From assembly GCF_000025265.1 (NCBI RefSeq), contig NC_013739.1, forward strand, positions 186,001 through 250,000: a stretch of DNA of 64,000 bases. Reading direction: 5' to 3'. The DNA is from Conexibacter woesei DSM 14684. Lineage in GTDB: Bacteria; Actinomycetota; Thermoleophilia; Solirubrobacterales; Solirubrobacteraceae. Below, one piece after another: positions 16,244-25,179 of the stretch. Under the pieces are notes generated by a model. The model searched no databases. It was not told where the DNA came from and saw only the letters and a program-made list of their open reading frames with translations. The translations under genes and the position numbers were made by a program. Numbering within the stretch: position 1 is the first letter of the stretch; each line of letters starts with the position of its first letter.

Positions 16244-17032
16244 CTAGCGGTGGCGCATCCCGTAGCGCAGGTCGCGCAGCTCGCGGATGTCGTCGCCGAC
16301 CGGTGCGTCGAGCGGGCTGTGCGGGCCGCTGCCGAGCAGCTCGGGCTCGATCCGGTGCCTGACCAGCTCGCCGCCGACCATGTCGGCCTTGAGGGCCGCG
16401 GTCCCGGGGCGCGAGCTGACCGCTCGCACCATCCGTGTGCCGTGGAACAGCAGCGCGACACCGTCGTCGGCGGCCCAGCCGCCGGGCAGCTCGCCGCTTC
16501 TGAGCGCCGCGAGCCAGACCGGCAGCCGCTCCGGCTCGCCGTCGGCGTGGACGGTGAACGAGCCGGGCAGCAGGCCGAGGCCGAGCAGCGTCTCCGGCGG
16601 CCCGCCGGAGCGTGTGATGCCGCCCTCGAACCAGCACATCGCGCCAGCGCTGAGGCCGACGAGGACGATCCCGCGCGTCCACGCCTCGATCAGCAGCGTG
16701 TCCAGCTCGTGCGCGCTCCAGATCGCCAGCAGGTTGCGCATCGAGCCGCCGCCGACGTAGATCACGTCCTGTTCCAGCACGATTTCGGCGAGCGAGCGAG
16801 CCGAGCCGTGGCGGCGGAAGAGCGACAGGTGCGTCGCCGACGCGGTGCGGCCGAAGCGGCCGTAGAAGGAGGTGATCTGCGCGGTCGGGTCGCCGGAGGC
16901 GGTCGGCAGGAACAGCACGCGCGGCTCGCGCGCGGCGGTCAGCGACAGCGCATAGTCGTCGAGCGCCGGGTTGTCCGGCTCCATCGTGAAGCCGCCCCCG
17001 CCCATCGCGAGGATGCGGCGCGGGTCGGTCAT
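16244..17032 (-). CDS. Peptidase E-like (family S51) protein, paralogue 2
   Basis: 262 residues, class I glutamine-amidotransferase-like fold of peptidase E/cyanophycinase. The nucleophile elbow is VGLSAGAMCWF with S128; the QDVIYVGGGSMRNLL motif comes just before. Peptidase E cleaves Asp-X dipeptides; cyanophycinase cuts beta-Asp-Arg dipeptides. The length fits peptidase E. It starts in a 4-base overlap with the upstream paralogue, so the two are made together. Paralogues that share the same motifs but diverge in the C-terminal half may differ in substrate. Confidence 0.9.
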   Translation of the reverse strand: MTDPRRILAMGGGGFTMEPDNPALDDYALSLTAAREPRVLFLPTASGDPTAQITSFYGRFGRTASATHLSLFRRHGSARSLAEIVLEQDVIYVGGGSMRNLLAIWSAHELDTLLIEAWTRGIVLVGLSAGAMCWFEGGITRSGGPPETLLGLGLLPGSFTVHADGEPERLPVWLAALRSGELPGGWAADDGVALLFHGTRMVRAVSSRPGTAALKADMVGGELVRHRIEPELLGSGPHSPLDAPVGDDIRELRDLRYGMRHR

Positions 17033-17778
17033 GCAGTTGCCATCAGCATGTCCGGCATCCGCTCGCCGAGGTACCTGGCGTGCAGCGGCGACTCGGCGAT
17101 CTCGCTGCCGACCGGCTCGACGCGGTACGCCTGCGCTCTCGGCCGCGAGCTGACGACGTGCTTGAGCTGGCGGTGCTCGAAGTGCAGGGCGGCGCCGTCG
17201 TCGGCGGCGTAGCCGGGTCGCACGCCATCGCCGACGAAGCGGCGGTACTCCTCGCGCCGCGCCGGCTCCCCGTCGTAGTGGACGCAGTTGGAGAACGGCA
17301 GCAGGCCGAGCCCGCGCACGACGCTCGGCGCGCCGTGGAAGGCGGTGACCGCCTCGGCGAACCAGCACAGCGAGCCGGCGGAGAGGCCGCACAGGACGAC
17401 GCCCTTGCGCCACGCGGCCTTCAGTATCCGGTCGAGGCCGTGCGCGCGCCACGCCCCCAGGAGCGAGACGACGCTGCCGCCGCCGACGTAGATCACGTCC
17501 TGGCTCAGCAGGTGCTCCTCGAGGTCGCCCTCGACCGCGCCGCTGCCGCGGTCGCGGCGGAAGAGCGAGACGTGCGACGTCTCGCACTGCATCGAGAACG
17601 TGCGGTAGAAGCGCACGACGTAGTGGTCGGCGTCTCCCGACGCGGTCGGGACGAAGCAGACGCGCGGCCGCTCGACGCCGGTCAGCGACAGCACGTAGTC
17701 GTCCAGCAGCGGGTTGCCGGCCTCCATCGAGAACCCGCCGCCGCCGAATGCGACGATCTGTGGGGGTCGCGTCGTCAT
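17029..17778 (-). CDS. Peptidase E-like (family S51) protein, paralogue 1
   Basis: 249 residues with the same order of motifs as its downstream neighbour: IVAFGGGGFSMEAGNPLLDDYVLSL in parts at the N-terminus, SQDVIYVGGGSVVSLL near 92-107, and CGLSAGSLCWF with nucleophile S133. Probably a cytoplasmic serine aminopeptidase for Asp-X dipeptides. ATG 17778 is chosen because it begins the conserved block and has GAGGGA upstream; in-frame codons further up are less likely. No cyanophycin synthetase gene is seen in the window. Confidence 0.9.
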   Translation of the reverse strand: MTTRPPQIVAFGGGGFSMEAGNPLLDDYVLSLTGVERPRVCFVPTASGDADHYVVRFYRTFSMQCETSHVSLFRRDRGSGAVEGDLEEHLLSQDVIYVGGGSVVSLLGAWRAHGLDRILKAAWRKGVVLCGLSAGSLCWFAEAVTAFHGAPSVVRGLGLLPFSNCVHYDGEPARREEYRRFVGDGVRPGYAADDGAALHFEHRQLKHVVSSRPRAQAYRVEPVGSEIAESPLHARYLGERMPDMLMATA

Positions 17779-17866
17779 GAGGTCATTGTTCCCTCGCCTC
17801 GCCCCCCTGTCTTTGCGCACTCGTCCAGAGTTGAGTGGACAGAGGGACAAGTGGGGGCGTGACCGC

Positions 17867-19156
17867 TCAGGCCGGGACGCGCGGCTGCGGCGCGGCCGAA
17901 CCGGCGGCGGCGGGGGTGAGGCGCTGGGTGATCGTCACGCGTCCGCCGGATGCGGGGCTGAACGTGACGAAGCGGCGCGTGACCTGCTCCGGCGCGTCGG
18001 TCGTCGGCGCCAGGCGCGTCCGCTCCAGGATCGTCGACAGCACCATGCGCATCTCGTAGAGCGCGAAGCTGGCGCCGAGGCAGCGGCGGATCCCGCCGCC
18101 GAACGGCAGCCACTCGTACGTGCCGGGCGTTCTGTCGAGGAACCGCTCCGGCCGGAACGCCTCGGGCTCGGGGTAGAGCGCCGGGTCGCGGTGGATCAGC
18201 CATATGTTCGGCGCGATGTTGACGCCGGCGGGAAGGTCCCAGCCGCCGAACGTCAGCGGCGCCTGCAGCTTGCGCACCACCGCCGGCACGACCGGGCGCA
18301 GCCGCAGCGTCTCCTTGATCACGGCGTCGAGGTAGGCGTCGGCACCCTCGCCGCCGACCTCGGCCTCCAACCGCGCGAGCACCTCCGGGTGGCGGGTGAT
18401 CCGCTCCAGCGTCCAGGTGAGCGCGGTCGCCGTCGTCTCGTGGCCGGCCAGCAGCAGCGTCATCAGCTCGTCGCGCAGCTCGGCATCCGTCAGCGGCTGG
18501 TCGTCCTCGTCACGCGCGGACAGCAGCAGCGTGAGGATGTCGTCGCGCGTCGGCCGGCCGGACTCCAGCTCCGCCCGCCGTGCCGCGATCTCCTCGTAGA
18601 TCATCGCGTCGACCGGCGCCAGCAGTCGGCGCACGCGGCCCCACGGCGTGCGCGGGCGCGCGCCCTCCGATCTCGTCAGCTGCAACGCGAGCAGCCGCCA
18701 CGGCTGCTCGGTCGAGTCGAGCAGCCGCCGCAGCGGCGCCGACAGCTGCGCCACGCGCGCCGGCTCCTCGACGCCGAAGACGACGCGCAGGATCACCTCC
18801 AGTGTGATCGCCTGCATCGAGCGCTGGACCGCGAACGGCTCGCCGACCGGCCACTGCGCCACGTGGCGGTCCGCGATCGCGCGCATCCGCTCGCCGTAGC
18901 CGCGCATCCGCTCGCCGTGGAACGGCGGCAGCATCAGCCGCCGCTGGCGCAGGTGCTCGGGACCGTCGAGCAGCAGCACCGAGCGCGGCCCCAGCAGCGG
19001 CCGCAGCACGACGTTGCCCTCGCCGGCGTGCAGCAGCGCCGGGTCGCCGGTGAAGACCTCCTTCGCGACCGCCGCGTCGGCGGCGACCACGACCGTGCGC
19101 CCGGGGGACAGCCTGATCGTGAAGAGTCTGCCGTAGCGCTCGCGGCACTCGCCCAC
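17867..19156 (-). CDS. Cytochrome P450, N-terminus extends upstream of the first usual start
   Basis: Bacterial P450 monooxygenase. Visible motifs are the I-helix AGHETTATAL (oxygen activation), the K-helix KETLRLRP (ExxR), PEAFRPERF, and the haem loop FGGGIRRCLGASF with the cysteine ligand. GTG 19156 is the first conventional start, but the frame stays open to base 19264 and encodes a typical P450 N-terminus there (SLPPGPTGPRVLTVSRFLL). No ATG, GTG or TTG occurs between the in-frame TAG at 19265-19267 and GTG 19156, so the true start is probably CTG (19195, 19177 or 19174) or ATC 19255. The in-frame TAG belongs to the upstream membrane protein. Substrate unknown; no ferredoxin gene nearby. 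Confidence 0.88.
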   Translation of the reverse strand: MGECRERYGRLFTIRLSPGRTVVVAADAAVAKEVFTGDPALLHAGEGNVVLRPLLGPRSVLLLDGPEHLRQRRLMLPPFHGERMRGYGERMRAIADRHVAQWPVGEPFAVQRSMQAITLEVILRVVFGVEEPARVAQLSAPLRRLLDSTEQPWRLLALQLTRSEGARPRTPWGRVRRLLAPVDAMIYEEIAARRAELESGRPTRDDILTLLLSARDEDDQPLTDAELRDELMTLLLAGHETTATALTWTLERITRHPEVLARLEAEVGGEGADAYLDAVIKETLRLRPVVPAVVRKLQAPLTFGGWDLPAGVNIAPNIWLIHRDPALYPEPEAFRPERFLDRTPGTYEWLPFGGGIRRCLGASFALYEMRMVLSTILERTRLAPTTDAPEQVTRRFVTFSPASGGRVTITQRLTPAAAGSAAPQPRVPA

Positions 19157-19264
19157 GAAGCGTGTCGGCTGCAGCAGGAAGCGCGAGACCGTCAGGACGC
19201 GCGGACCGGTCGGTCCGGGCGGGAGCGAGCGGGTGTCGGGCGCGGCCGGGGCGATCCGCTGACG

Positions 19265-19603
19265 CTAGCGCGACGGTGCGGCCGACACGCCGGTTCCCGG
19301 TGGCGCGACACGGTCCACGCGCGCCCACACGATCGTCCCGACGAACGCCGAGACGACGAGCACCGCCGGCCACGAGCCGATCGCCTTGCCGAGCGGGTGG
19401 GAGAGCACGAACGCCGCCAGGAACGCGGCGACGAGCGCGACCGCGACCGCGAGCCCCTGCTCGCGGCGCCAACGCAATCCGCACCACAGCGCGCCGAGGA
19501 ACAGCACGATCCCGCCGAGCGGGCGGACGCCGGTCACGTCGGCGACGGCGAAGCCGAGGAGCAGGGATCCGGCCGCGATCGGCCAGGAGGGGAGACGCTG
19601 CAC
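19265..19603 (-). CDS. Small four-helix membrane protein, function unknown
   Basis: 112 residues with about four hydrophobic segments: IAAGSLLLGFAVADV, GGIVLFLGALWCGL, LAVAVALVAAFLAAFVL and WPAVLVVSAFVGTIVW. I do not recognise the family. It sits on the same strand and in the same reading frame as the downstream P450, separated only by its TAG stop. Confidence 0.65.
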   Translation of the reverse strand: MQRLPSWPIAAGSLLLGFAVADVTGVRPLGGIVLFLGALWCGLRWRREQGLAVAVALVAAFLAAFVLSHPLGKAIGSWPAVLVVSAFVGTIVWARVDRVAPPGTGVSAAPSR

Positions 19604-19640
19604 GCCGGACAGGGTAGCGGCGGCGCCCGCCGGACCGTCG

Positions 19641-21971
19641 CTACCCGTCGCCCTCTATCGACAGCCGCGGCGTCAGCCGCTCCAGCCGTCTCGGCATCCA
19701 CCAGGCGCGGCGGCCCAGCAGCGACATGATCGCCGGCACGAGCAGGCAGCGGATCACGGTCGCGTCGACCGCTACCGCGACTGCCATGCCGAGGCCGAAC
19801 TGCTTGATCGTCGGGTTGCCGTCGAGCAGGAACGCGAGGAAGACGGCGACCATGATCAGCGCCGCCGAGGTGATCACGCGCGCGGTCCCGGCCAGTCCCT
19901 CGATCACGGCGCGGTGCGCGTCGCCGGTCGCCTGCCAGCGCTCGCGCACGTGCGTCATCAGGAAGACCTCATAGTCCATCGAGAGGCCGAAGAGGATCGC
20001 GAACATCATCAGCGGGACGAACGAGACGATCGGCGCTGCGCCCTCGACCCCGAGCAGCTGCGCGCTCCAGTCGTGGCTGAAGACGAACGAGACGACGCCG
20101 AACGCCGCGCCGATCGAGAGCAGGTTCATCAGCACCGCCTTCAGCGGCACGATCAGCGAGCGGAAGGCGAGCGTCAGCAGCAGGAACGAGAGCGTCAGCA
20201 CGACGGCGATCACGAGCGGGAGGCGGTCTCTGATCTCGTCGGCGAGGTCGATGTAGCCGGCCGTCGAGCCGCCGACGAAGGCGGCGGTGCCGCTGTCGCC
20301 CAGCGCGGCCGGGATCGTGTCGGCGCGCAGGTGCCGGACGAGCGCCTCGGTCGCCGGCGCCGACGGCGCGGTCGTCGGCGTCAGCGTCAGCAGCAGCGCG
20401 TCGCCGCGCGGCGCCGGCAGCGGCGGGCCGACCGCGGCGACGCCCGGCGTCGCTCTCAACGCGGCGGCGAGTCTCCCGGCGACCGCTTCGGCGCTCGCTC
20501 TCGCGGCGTCGGCCGGCAGTCTCACGGCGATGAGCAGCGGGCCGTTGGAGCCGGCGCCGAAGCCCTCCGCGAGCATGTCGTAGGCCTGGCGCGCGGTCGT
20601 GTCGCGCGGCAGTTGGCCGGTGTCGCTCTGGCCGAGGTCGAGCGACGTCAGCGGCCAGGCGAGCGCGCCGAGCACGAGCAGCGCGACGACGAGCGCCGGC
20701 CACGGCCGGTCGGCGACCAGGCGCGCCCAACGCAGCCACATGGTCGGGTGAGCGGGAGCGGCGGCGCCGGCGCTGGCAGGTGCGGCGGAAGCGGCGGAAG
20801 TGGCGGAAGCGGTTGCGCTGTCGGATGCCGGCGCGGCGGAAGCGGCTGCGCTTCCGGCGGCCGGCGCGCCGGCGGACGCGGCGCGAGCGCGCTCGGCCTC
20901 GGCTTCGCGGCGTGCGCGCCGCACCCACGGCAGGGCGAGCGAGTCGATCCGCGGTCCGACGGCCGCGAGCGCGGCCGGCAGCAGCGTGATCGCCGCGAGC
21001 ACCGCGACGAGCACGGCGATCGCGGCGAGGCAGCCCATCTGCTGGACGAGCGGGATGCCGGTCAGCAGCAGCGAGCACAGCGCGATCACGACCGTCCCGC
21101 CGGCGAACACGACGGCGCTGCCGGAGGTCGCGACGGCGCGCGCGATCGACTCGCGCAGCTCGACGCCGGCGGCCATCTGCTCGCGATGGCGGGTGACGAC
21201 GAAGAGCGCGTAGTCGATCCCGACACCGAGACCGATCATCGTCGCCAGCGCCGGCGCGGTGCTCGGCACCTGCACGACGTGGCTGGCGAGCGTGATCAGG
21301 CTCAGCCCGGTGCCGAGCCCGAGGATCGCGGTCAGGAGCGGGAGCCCCATCGCGACGACGGTCCCGAACGTGAAGAGCAGGACGACGACCGCGGCCAGCA
21401 GGCCGATCGCCTCGGAATCCGCCGAGCCGGCCTGCGACAGGTCGGCGCCGAGGTAGCCGCCCGCGGCGACCTGCAGCCCGGCCGGGCGCGCCGCGTCCTG
21501 CGCGACGGAGAGCAGGCGCTCCGCCTCGGACAGCGTCAGCGTGCTCGGGCTGTCGCGCAGCGACAGCCCGAGATACCCGATCCGCGCGTCGCGGCTCAGC
21601 TGCGACGCGCCGGCCGGCTCGAGCGGGCTGACGACGGCACGGACGCCGGGGTCTCTGGCGTACGCGGCGGCGATCGCGGTGACGGCTCTCCGCTCCGCCG
21701 CGTCGGTCAGCCGCACGCCCGCGGGCGCGCGCAGCACGATCGGGTTGGTGCCGTTCGAGGCGCCGCTGGAGAAGTCGCGGTCCAGCACGTCGGCAGCGCG
21801 CTGGCTGTCGGTGCCGGGCAGCGAGACGTTGTCGTTCGTCTGCGTCCCGAGCTGTCCGGCCCACACGCCGAGCCCGACGGCGCCGAGGACCCACACCAAC
21901 AGCACCAGGCGGTGGCGTCGGACGCAGAAGCGGCCGAGCCGGTGCAGTCCGCCGCGATCGTTGCTCTTCAT
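19641..21971 (-). CDS. MMPL-family RND exporter
   Basis: 776-residue transporter with the two-fold MMPL layout: one N-terminal helix (LVLLVWVLGAVGLGVW), a large outside loop, a block of five helices that includes GLGVGIDYALFVVTRHRE, a second first-helix after ~430, another loop, and a second block with FGLSMDYEVFLMTHVRERW. The paired Asp-Tyr positions in the fourth helices are the proton-relay signature. A cytoplasmic Ala/Ser/Gly-rich linker (~residues 360-405) joins the halves. MMPL proteins export lipids, siderophores or drugs; the cargo is not evident. The outer loops use many AGA Arg codons. Confidence 0.93.
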   Translation of the reverse strand: MKSNDRGGLHRLGRFCVRRHRLVLLVWVLGAVGLGVWAGQLGTQTNDNVSLPGTDSQRAADVLDRDFSSGASNGTNPIVLRAPAGVRLTDAAERRAVTAIAAAYARDPGVRAVVSPLEPAGASQLSRDARIGYLGLSLRDSPSTLTLSEAERLLSVAQDAARPAGLQVAAGGYLGADLSQAGSADSEAIGLLAAVVVLLFTFGTVVAMGLPLLTAILGLGTGLSLITLASHVVQVPSTAPALATMIGLGVGIDYALFVVTRHREQMAAGVELRESIARAVATSGSAVVFAGGTVVIALCSLLLTGIPLVQQMGCLAAIAVLVAVLAAITLLPAALAAVGPRIDSLALPWVRRARREAEAERARAASAGAPAAGSAAASAAPASDSATASATSAASAAPASAGAAAPAHPTMWLRWARLVADRPWPALVVALLVLGALAWPLTSLDLGQSDTGQLPRDTTARQAYDMLAEGFGAGSNGPLLIAVRLPADAARASAEAVAGRLAAALRATPGVAAVGPPLPAPRGDALLLTLTPTTAPSAPATEALVRHLRADTIPAALGDSGTAAFVGGSTAGYIDLADEIRDRLPLVIAVVLTLSFLLLTLAFRSLIVPLKAVLMNLLSIGAAFGVVSFVFSHDWSAQLLGVEGAAPIVSFVPLMMFAILFGLSMDYEVFLMTHVRERWQATGDAHRAVIEGLAGTARVITSAALIMVAVFLAFLLDGNPTIKQFGLGMAVAVAVDATVIRCLLVPAIMSLLGRRAWWMPRRLERLTPRLSIEGDG

Positions 21972-22125
21972 GCCCCGGATATCGGCCGGACCGGGGCGCG
22001 TCTGAAGGCGGCCGCGCTGTCAGCCTTCCCGGGCCCGCGCGTGCGCCGGTTCGCCTGCGAGGCTCCAGTCGCACCGCTCTCCGGCCGATCAACGTGACGA
22101 TCACTGTGACCATGGAGGACGAGAG

Positions 22126-22815
22126 ATGTCGACGAGTCAACCGCCGCAGGGCGGTCAGGGCCAGCCGGGACCGCAGCAGCCGGGAGGGGCCGACCAGCCG
22201 GCCGCGCCGAGAAGACGCACGTTCGGCGCGGGTGCGCTGGCGGGCGTCGCCGCGGCGGTGCTCGTCATCGCCGGCGTCGGCGGCTACCTGATCGGCCACA
22301 GCAGCGGCGACGACGAGGGGACGAAGTCCGGCAAGCAGGCCGGCTACCAGAAGGGCCTCGAGGCGGGCCGCGCCGAGGTGACGGCCGAGTATCAGAGAGG
22401 CCAGCCCGCGTACAAGCAGATCTTCGACGAGGGCAAGGCGAAGGGCTTCAGAGAGGGCATGGCGCAGGGCACCGCCCAGGGCGAGAGAACGGGCGAGGCG
22501 CAGGGCGAGAGAACCGGCTTCGAGCAGGGCCAGAGAGTCGGCGTCTCGACCGGCGAGTCCGAGGGCGTCAGACAGGGCGCCGCCGCGGTGCTCGGCGGCT
22601 TCCAGACGTGGACCGACGGCGCCTTCTACATCGTCACGGTCGGCGCCAGCCAGACCGAGGGCGTGCCGTACACGATCACCAGCCGCTCGCAGGTCGAGCC
22701 GGGCACGAACTACAAGCTGTGCGGCGGTGGCGGCAGCTCGCAGATCTGCCAGACGGCCGCGACCGCGGCGACGCCGTCGGAGGACGCCGGCGGCGCCGGC
22801 GCGCCGAGCGAGTAG
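22126..22815 (+). CDS. Membrane-anchored protein with four-residue Gly repeats
   Basis: 229 residues. A disordered Gln/Gly/Pro-rich N-terminus (~1-35), a short basic RRR patch, one membrane helix (~40-60, AGALAGVAAAVLVIAGVGG), then an outside region of ~90 residues in which Gly recurs about every fourth position (KSGKQAGYQKGLEAG, later GMAQGTAQGERTGEAQGERTG in parts). A C-terminal domain contains two Cys (CGGGGSSQIC). The repeat suggests a coiled, packed helix resembling a glycine-zipper. Function unknown. GAGGACGAGAG precedes the ATG. Most Arg codons in the outside part are AGA. Confidence 0.75.
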   Translation: MSTSQPPQGGQGQPGPQQPGGADQPAAPRRRTFGAGALAGVAAAVLVIAGVGGYLIGHSSGDDEGTKSGKQAGYQKGLEAGRAEVTAEYQRGQPAYKQIFDEGKAKGFREGMAQGTAQGERTGEAQGERTGFEQGQRVGVSTGESEGVRQGAAAVLGGFQTWTDGAFYIVTVGASQTEGVPYTITSRSQVEPGTNYKLCGGGGSSQICQTAATAATPSEDAGGAGAPSE

Positions 22816-22835
22816 CGCGGGCGAGGAGGAGCGCG

Positions 22836-23639
22836 ATGGCGGTCGACCCGCGGCTCGTCGCCGCGCTCCACCTCGAGACGGTCCGGCACGGCGCGCTCGA
22901 GGACGAGCACGCCGCGCACGTCGCCTTCCAGACCTCGACGCTCGCGGCGCTGCTCGACGGCGCCTACGACGGCGACCTGACGATCGGCGAGCTCCGCCGC
23001 CACGGCGACCTCGGCCTCGGTACCTTCCAGGCGCTCGACGGCGAGATGGTCGTGCTCGACGGCGAGGTCTGGCGGGCGCGCGTCGACGGCTCGGTCGAGC
23101 CGGTCGGCGACGACGAGCGGACGCCGTTCGCGGTCGTGACGCCGTTCGCCGCCGACGTGACGGTCGCGGTCGAGCACGAGCTGACCCACGCGCAGCTGCT
23201 CGCGCTCGTCGAGCGGCGTGCGCCGGCCGGCGCGGCCACCCGCGCGATCCGCTTCGACGGCCGCCTCGTCGCGGTGCACGCGCGCTCGGTCCCGCGCCAG
23301 CGACGGCCGTATCCGCCGCTCGCGGAGGCCGCCGCGCAGCAGCGCGACTTCATGCTGGAGGCGGCCGACGGCGCACTCGTCGGCTTCGCCTTCCCTGACG
23401 TCGCGGCCGGGGTCGAGCTGCCCGGCGTCCACCTCCACGCGATCACGGCCGACCGCCGCCGCGGCGGCCACGTGCTGAGCGCGCGCGTCGGCCCCGGCGT
23501 GCTGCGGATCGGCGCGCTGCGCGACCTCCACGTCGAGCTGCCGCCCGGCGTCGAGCTGCCCGACGCGCCCGATCCGGGCGGCAGCGCGGACGATGCCCGC
23601 GCCGCGCTGCTGGACCGGATCGAGCGGGACCCCGGCTAG
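22836..23639 (+). CDS. budA: Alpha-acetolactate decarboxylase
   Basis: 267 residues. Family features are all present: FQTSTLAALLDGAYDGDLTI at 31-50, HGDLGLGTFQALDGEMVVLDG, TPFAVVTPF, and the zinc site PGVHLHAITADRRRGGHVL with H199, H201 and H212. It converts 2-acetolactate to acetoin, diverting carbon from branched-chain amino acid synthesis or removing acetolactate. No acetolactate synthase or butanediol dehydrogenase lies next to it, so a classical bud operon is absent. GAGGAGGA lies before the ATG. Confidence 0.92.
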   Translation: MAVDPRLVAALHLETVRHGALEDEHAAHVAFQTSTLAALLDGAYDGDLTIGELRRHGDLGLGTFQALDGEMVVLDGEVWRARVDGSVEPVGDDERTPFAVVTPFAADVTVAVEHELTHAQLLALVERRAPAGAATRAIRFDGRLVAVHARSVPRQRRPYPPLAEAAAQQRDFMLEAADGALVGFAFPDVAAGVELPGVHLHAITADRRRGGHVLSARVGPGVLRIGALRDLHVELPPGVELPDAPDPGGSADDARAALLDRIERDPG

Positions 23640-23654
23640 GCGCCGCCGTCGGCG

Positions 23655-25088
23655 TCAGCCGGTCGCGCGCGGCGGCGTCGCGGCGTCGCGCGTCGCCGCC
23701 TCCTGCAGCGCTGCGCCCAGCTCACGCCGGCGGCTGACGCCGAAGCGGCGGAAGATCGCGCGCAGGTGCGTGTTGACGGTGTGGTCGCTGATCCCGAGCA
23801 GCTCGGCGACCTCGCGGTTCGTGCTGCCGGACGCGACGAGCCGGGCGATCTCCAGCTGGCGGACGGTCAGCCCGTAGTCGGCGGCGGACGGCCACGCGTC
23901 CGCGCCGCCCGTCAGCGCGCGGCGGTGCCGGGCCGCCTCCTGCGCGAGCGGCAGCGCACCGGCAGCGCGCGCTGCGGCCTCCGCCTCGGCGAACCGCTCA
24001 GCCGCCACGTCGGGGGCCGCGAGCGCCGCCTGCGCGTGTCCCGCGAGCACCGTCGCGCGGATCTCCAGCAGCCGCGACGGCGCGTCGCGGGCGGCGTCGG
24101 CGGCGTCGTTGGCGAGCGCCTCGGCGTTCGCGGGGCGGTCGTCGTGGAGCGCGACCTCGGCGGCGGCGCAGCAGCTGCTCGCGATCCCGAGCGGCGTCTG
24201 CACGAACGCCTGCGCCTGCAACGCGGCGAGCTGCCGGCGCGCGTCGTCGCCGTCGTCGAGCGCGACCGCGACGCGCACCCGCAGCTCCAGCAGCAGCGCC
24301 CGCGTCCGCGGCGCGAGCGGGGCGAGCCGCTCCACGCTCGTCACCGGCGCGAGCAGCTCGGCGCAGCGGGCGGCGTCGCCGGCGTCGAGCAGCGCCGGCG
24401 CCGCCGACCAGGCGGCGAGCACGGTCAGCTCGTGGGGCCCGTGGTCGGGCAGCGCCAGCAGCTCGTCGCCGACCGCGACCGCGGCGGCCGTCTCGCCGCG
24501 TGCGCCCAGTTGCCAGGCGTCGGCCGCGAGCGCGAGCGCGAGCAGGTCGGGCGCGTCGGCGCGACGGGCGGCGTCGACCGCGGCGGCGGCCGTCGTCGCC
24601 GCGCTGCCGAGGTCGCCGGCGACGGCGGAGGCGTGCGCGCGGATCGCCAGCGCCGGCACCGCGATCGCCGCGTCCTCGTCGTCGCGGGCGATCACCGCCG
24701 CGCGCGCGAAGCGATCGCGCGCGGCGCGCACGTCGCCGAGCGCGGCCCAGTCGGCGACGCCGAGCCACAGCAGCGCCTCCATCCGCTCCGCGGGCGGCGC
24801 GCCCGGCACGCGCGCGAGCAGCGCCGTCGCGCTGCTGCGGTGGCGCCGCGCGCCCTCGACGTCGTCGAGCGCGCCGAGCGTCGCCGCCAGCGTCGCCTGC
24901 GCGATCGCGGCGTGCAGCGTCGCGCCGCGCGCCCGCGCCGCCGCGAGCGTGTCGCTCGCCACGGCGCGTGCGAGCTGGAGGTCGTCAGCGCACGCCGCGC
25001 CGCACGCTCCCCTCAGCGCGCGTGCGAGTCGTGACCGCCCGGCGTCGCCTGCACGTGGCGCCGACCCCTCGAATCCACCCTGGCCCAT
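23655..25088 (-). CDS. LuxR-family regulator with long helical N-terminal region
   Basis: About 477 residues. The C-terminal LuxR helix-turn-helix is clear: LTVRQLEIARLVASGSTNREVAELLGISDHTVNTHLRAIFRRFG. The N-terminal ~390 residues are Ala-rich helices of TPR-like type, as in MalT/LAL regulators, but no ATP-binding P-loop is seen. The start is uncertain; ATG 25088 begins the likely protein and the frame is open somewhat further upstream. It is convergent with budA, leaving 15 bases between. Confidence 0.85.
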   Translation of the reverse strand: MGQGGFEGSAPRAGDAGRSRLARALRGACGAACADDLQLARAVASDTLAAARARGATLHAAIAQATLAATLGALDDVEGARRHRSSATALLARVPGAPPAERMEALLWLGVADWAALGDVRAARDRFARAAVIARDDEDAAIAVPALAIRAHASAVAGDLGSAATTAAAAVDAARRADAPDLLALALAADAWQLGARGETAAAVAVGDELLALPDHGPHELTVLAAWSAAPALLDAGDAARCAELLAPVTSVERLAPLAPRTRALLLELRVRVAVALDDGDDARRQLAALQAQAFVQTPLGIASSCCAAAEVALHDDRPANAEALANDAADAARDAPSRLLEIRATVLAGHAQAALAAPDVAAERFAEAEAAARAAGALPLAQEAARHRRALTGGADAWPSAADYGLTVRQLEIARLVASGSTNREVAELLGISDHTVNTHLRAIFRRFGVSRRRELGAALQEAATRDAATPPRATG

Positions 25089-25179
25089 CCGGCTCGCATC
25101 GTAGTCGCGTCGCACCGGCGCGTGCCCAATGGTCTGAACAGCTGTGTGTGGATTCGGCGCATCGGCACGCCAGCCGCGC

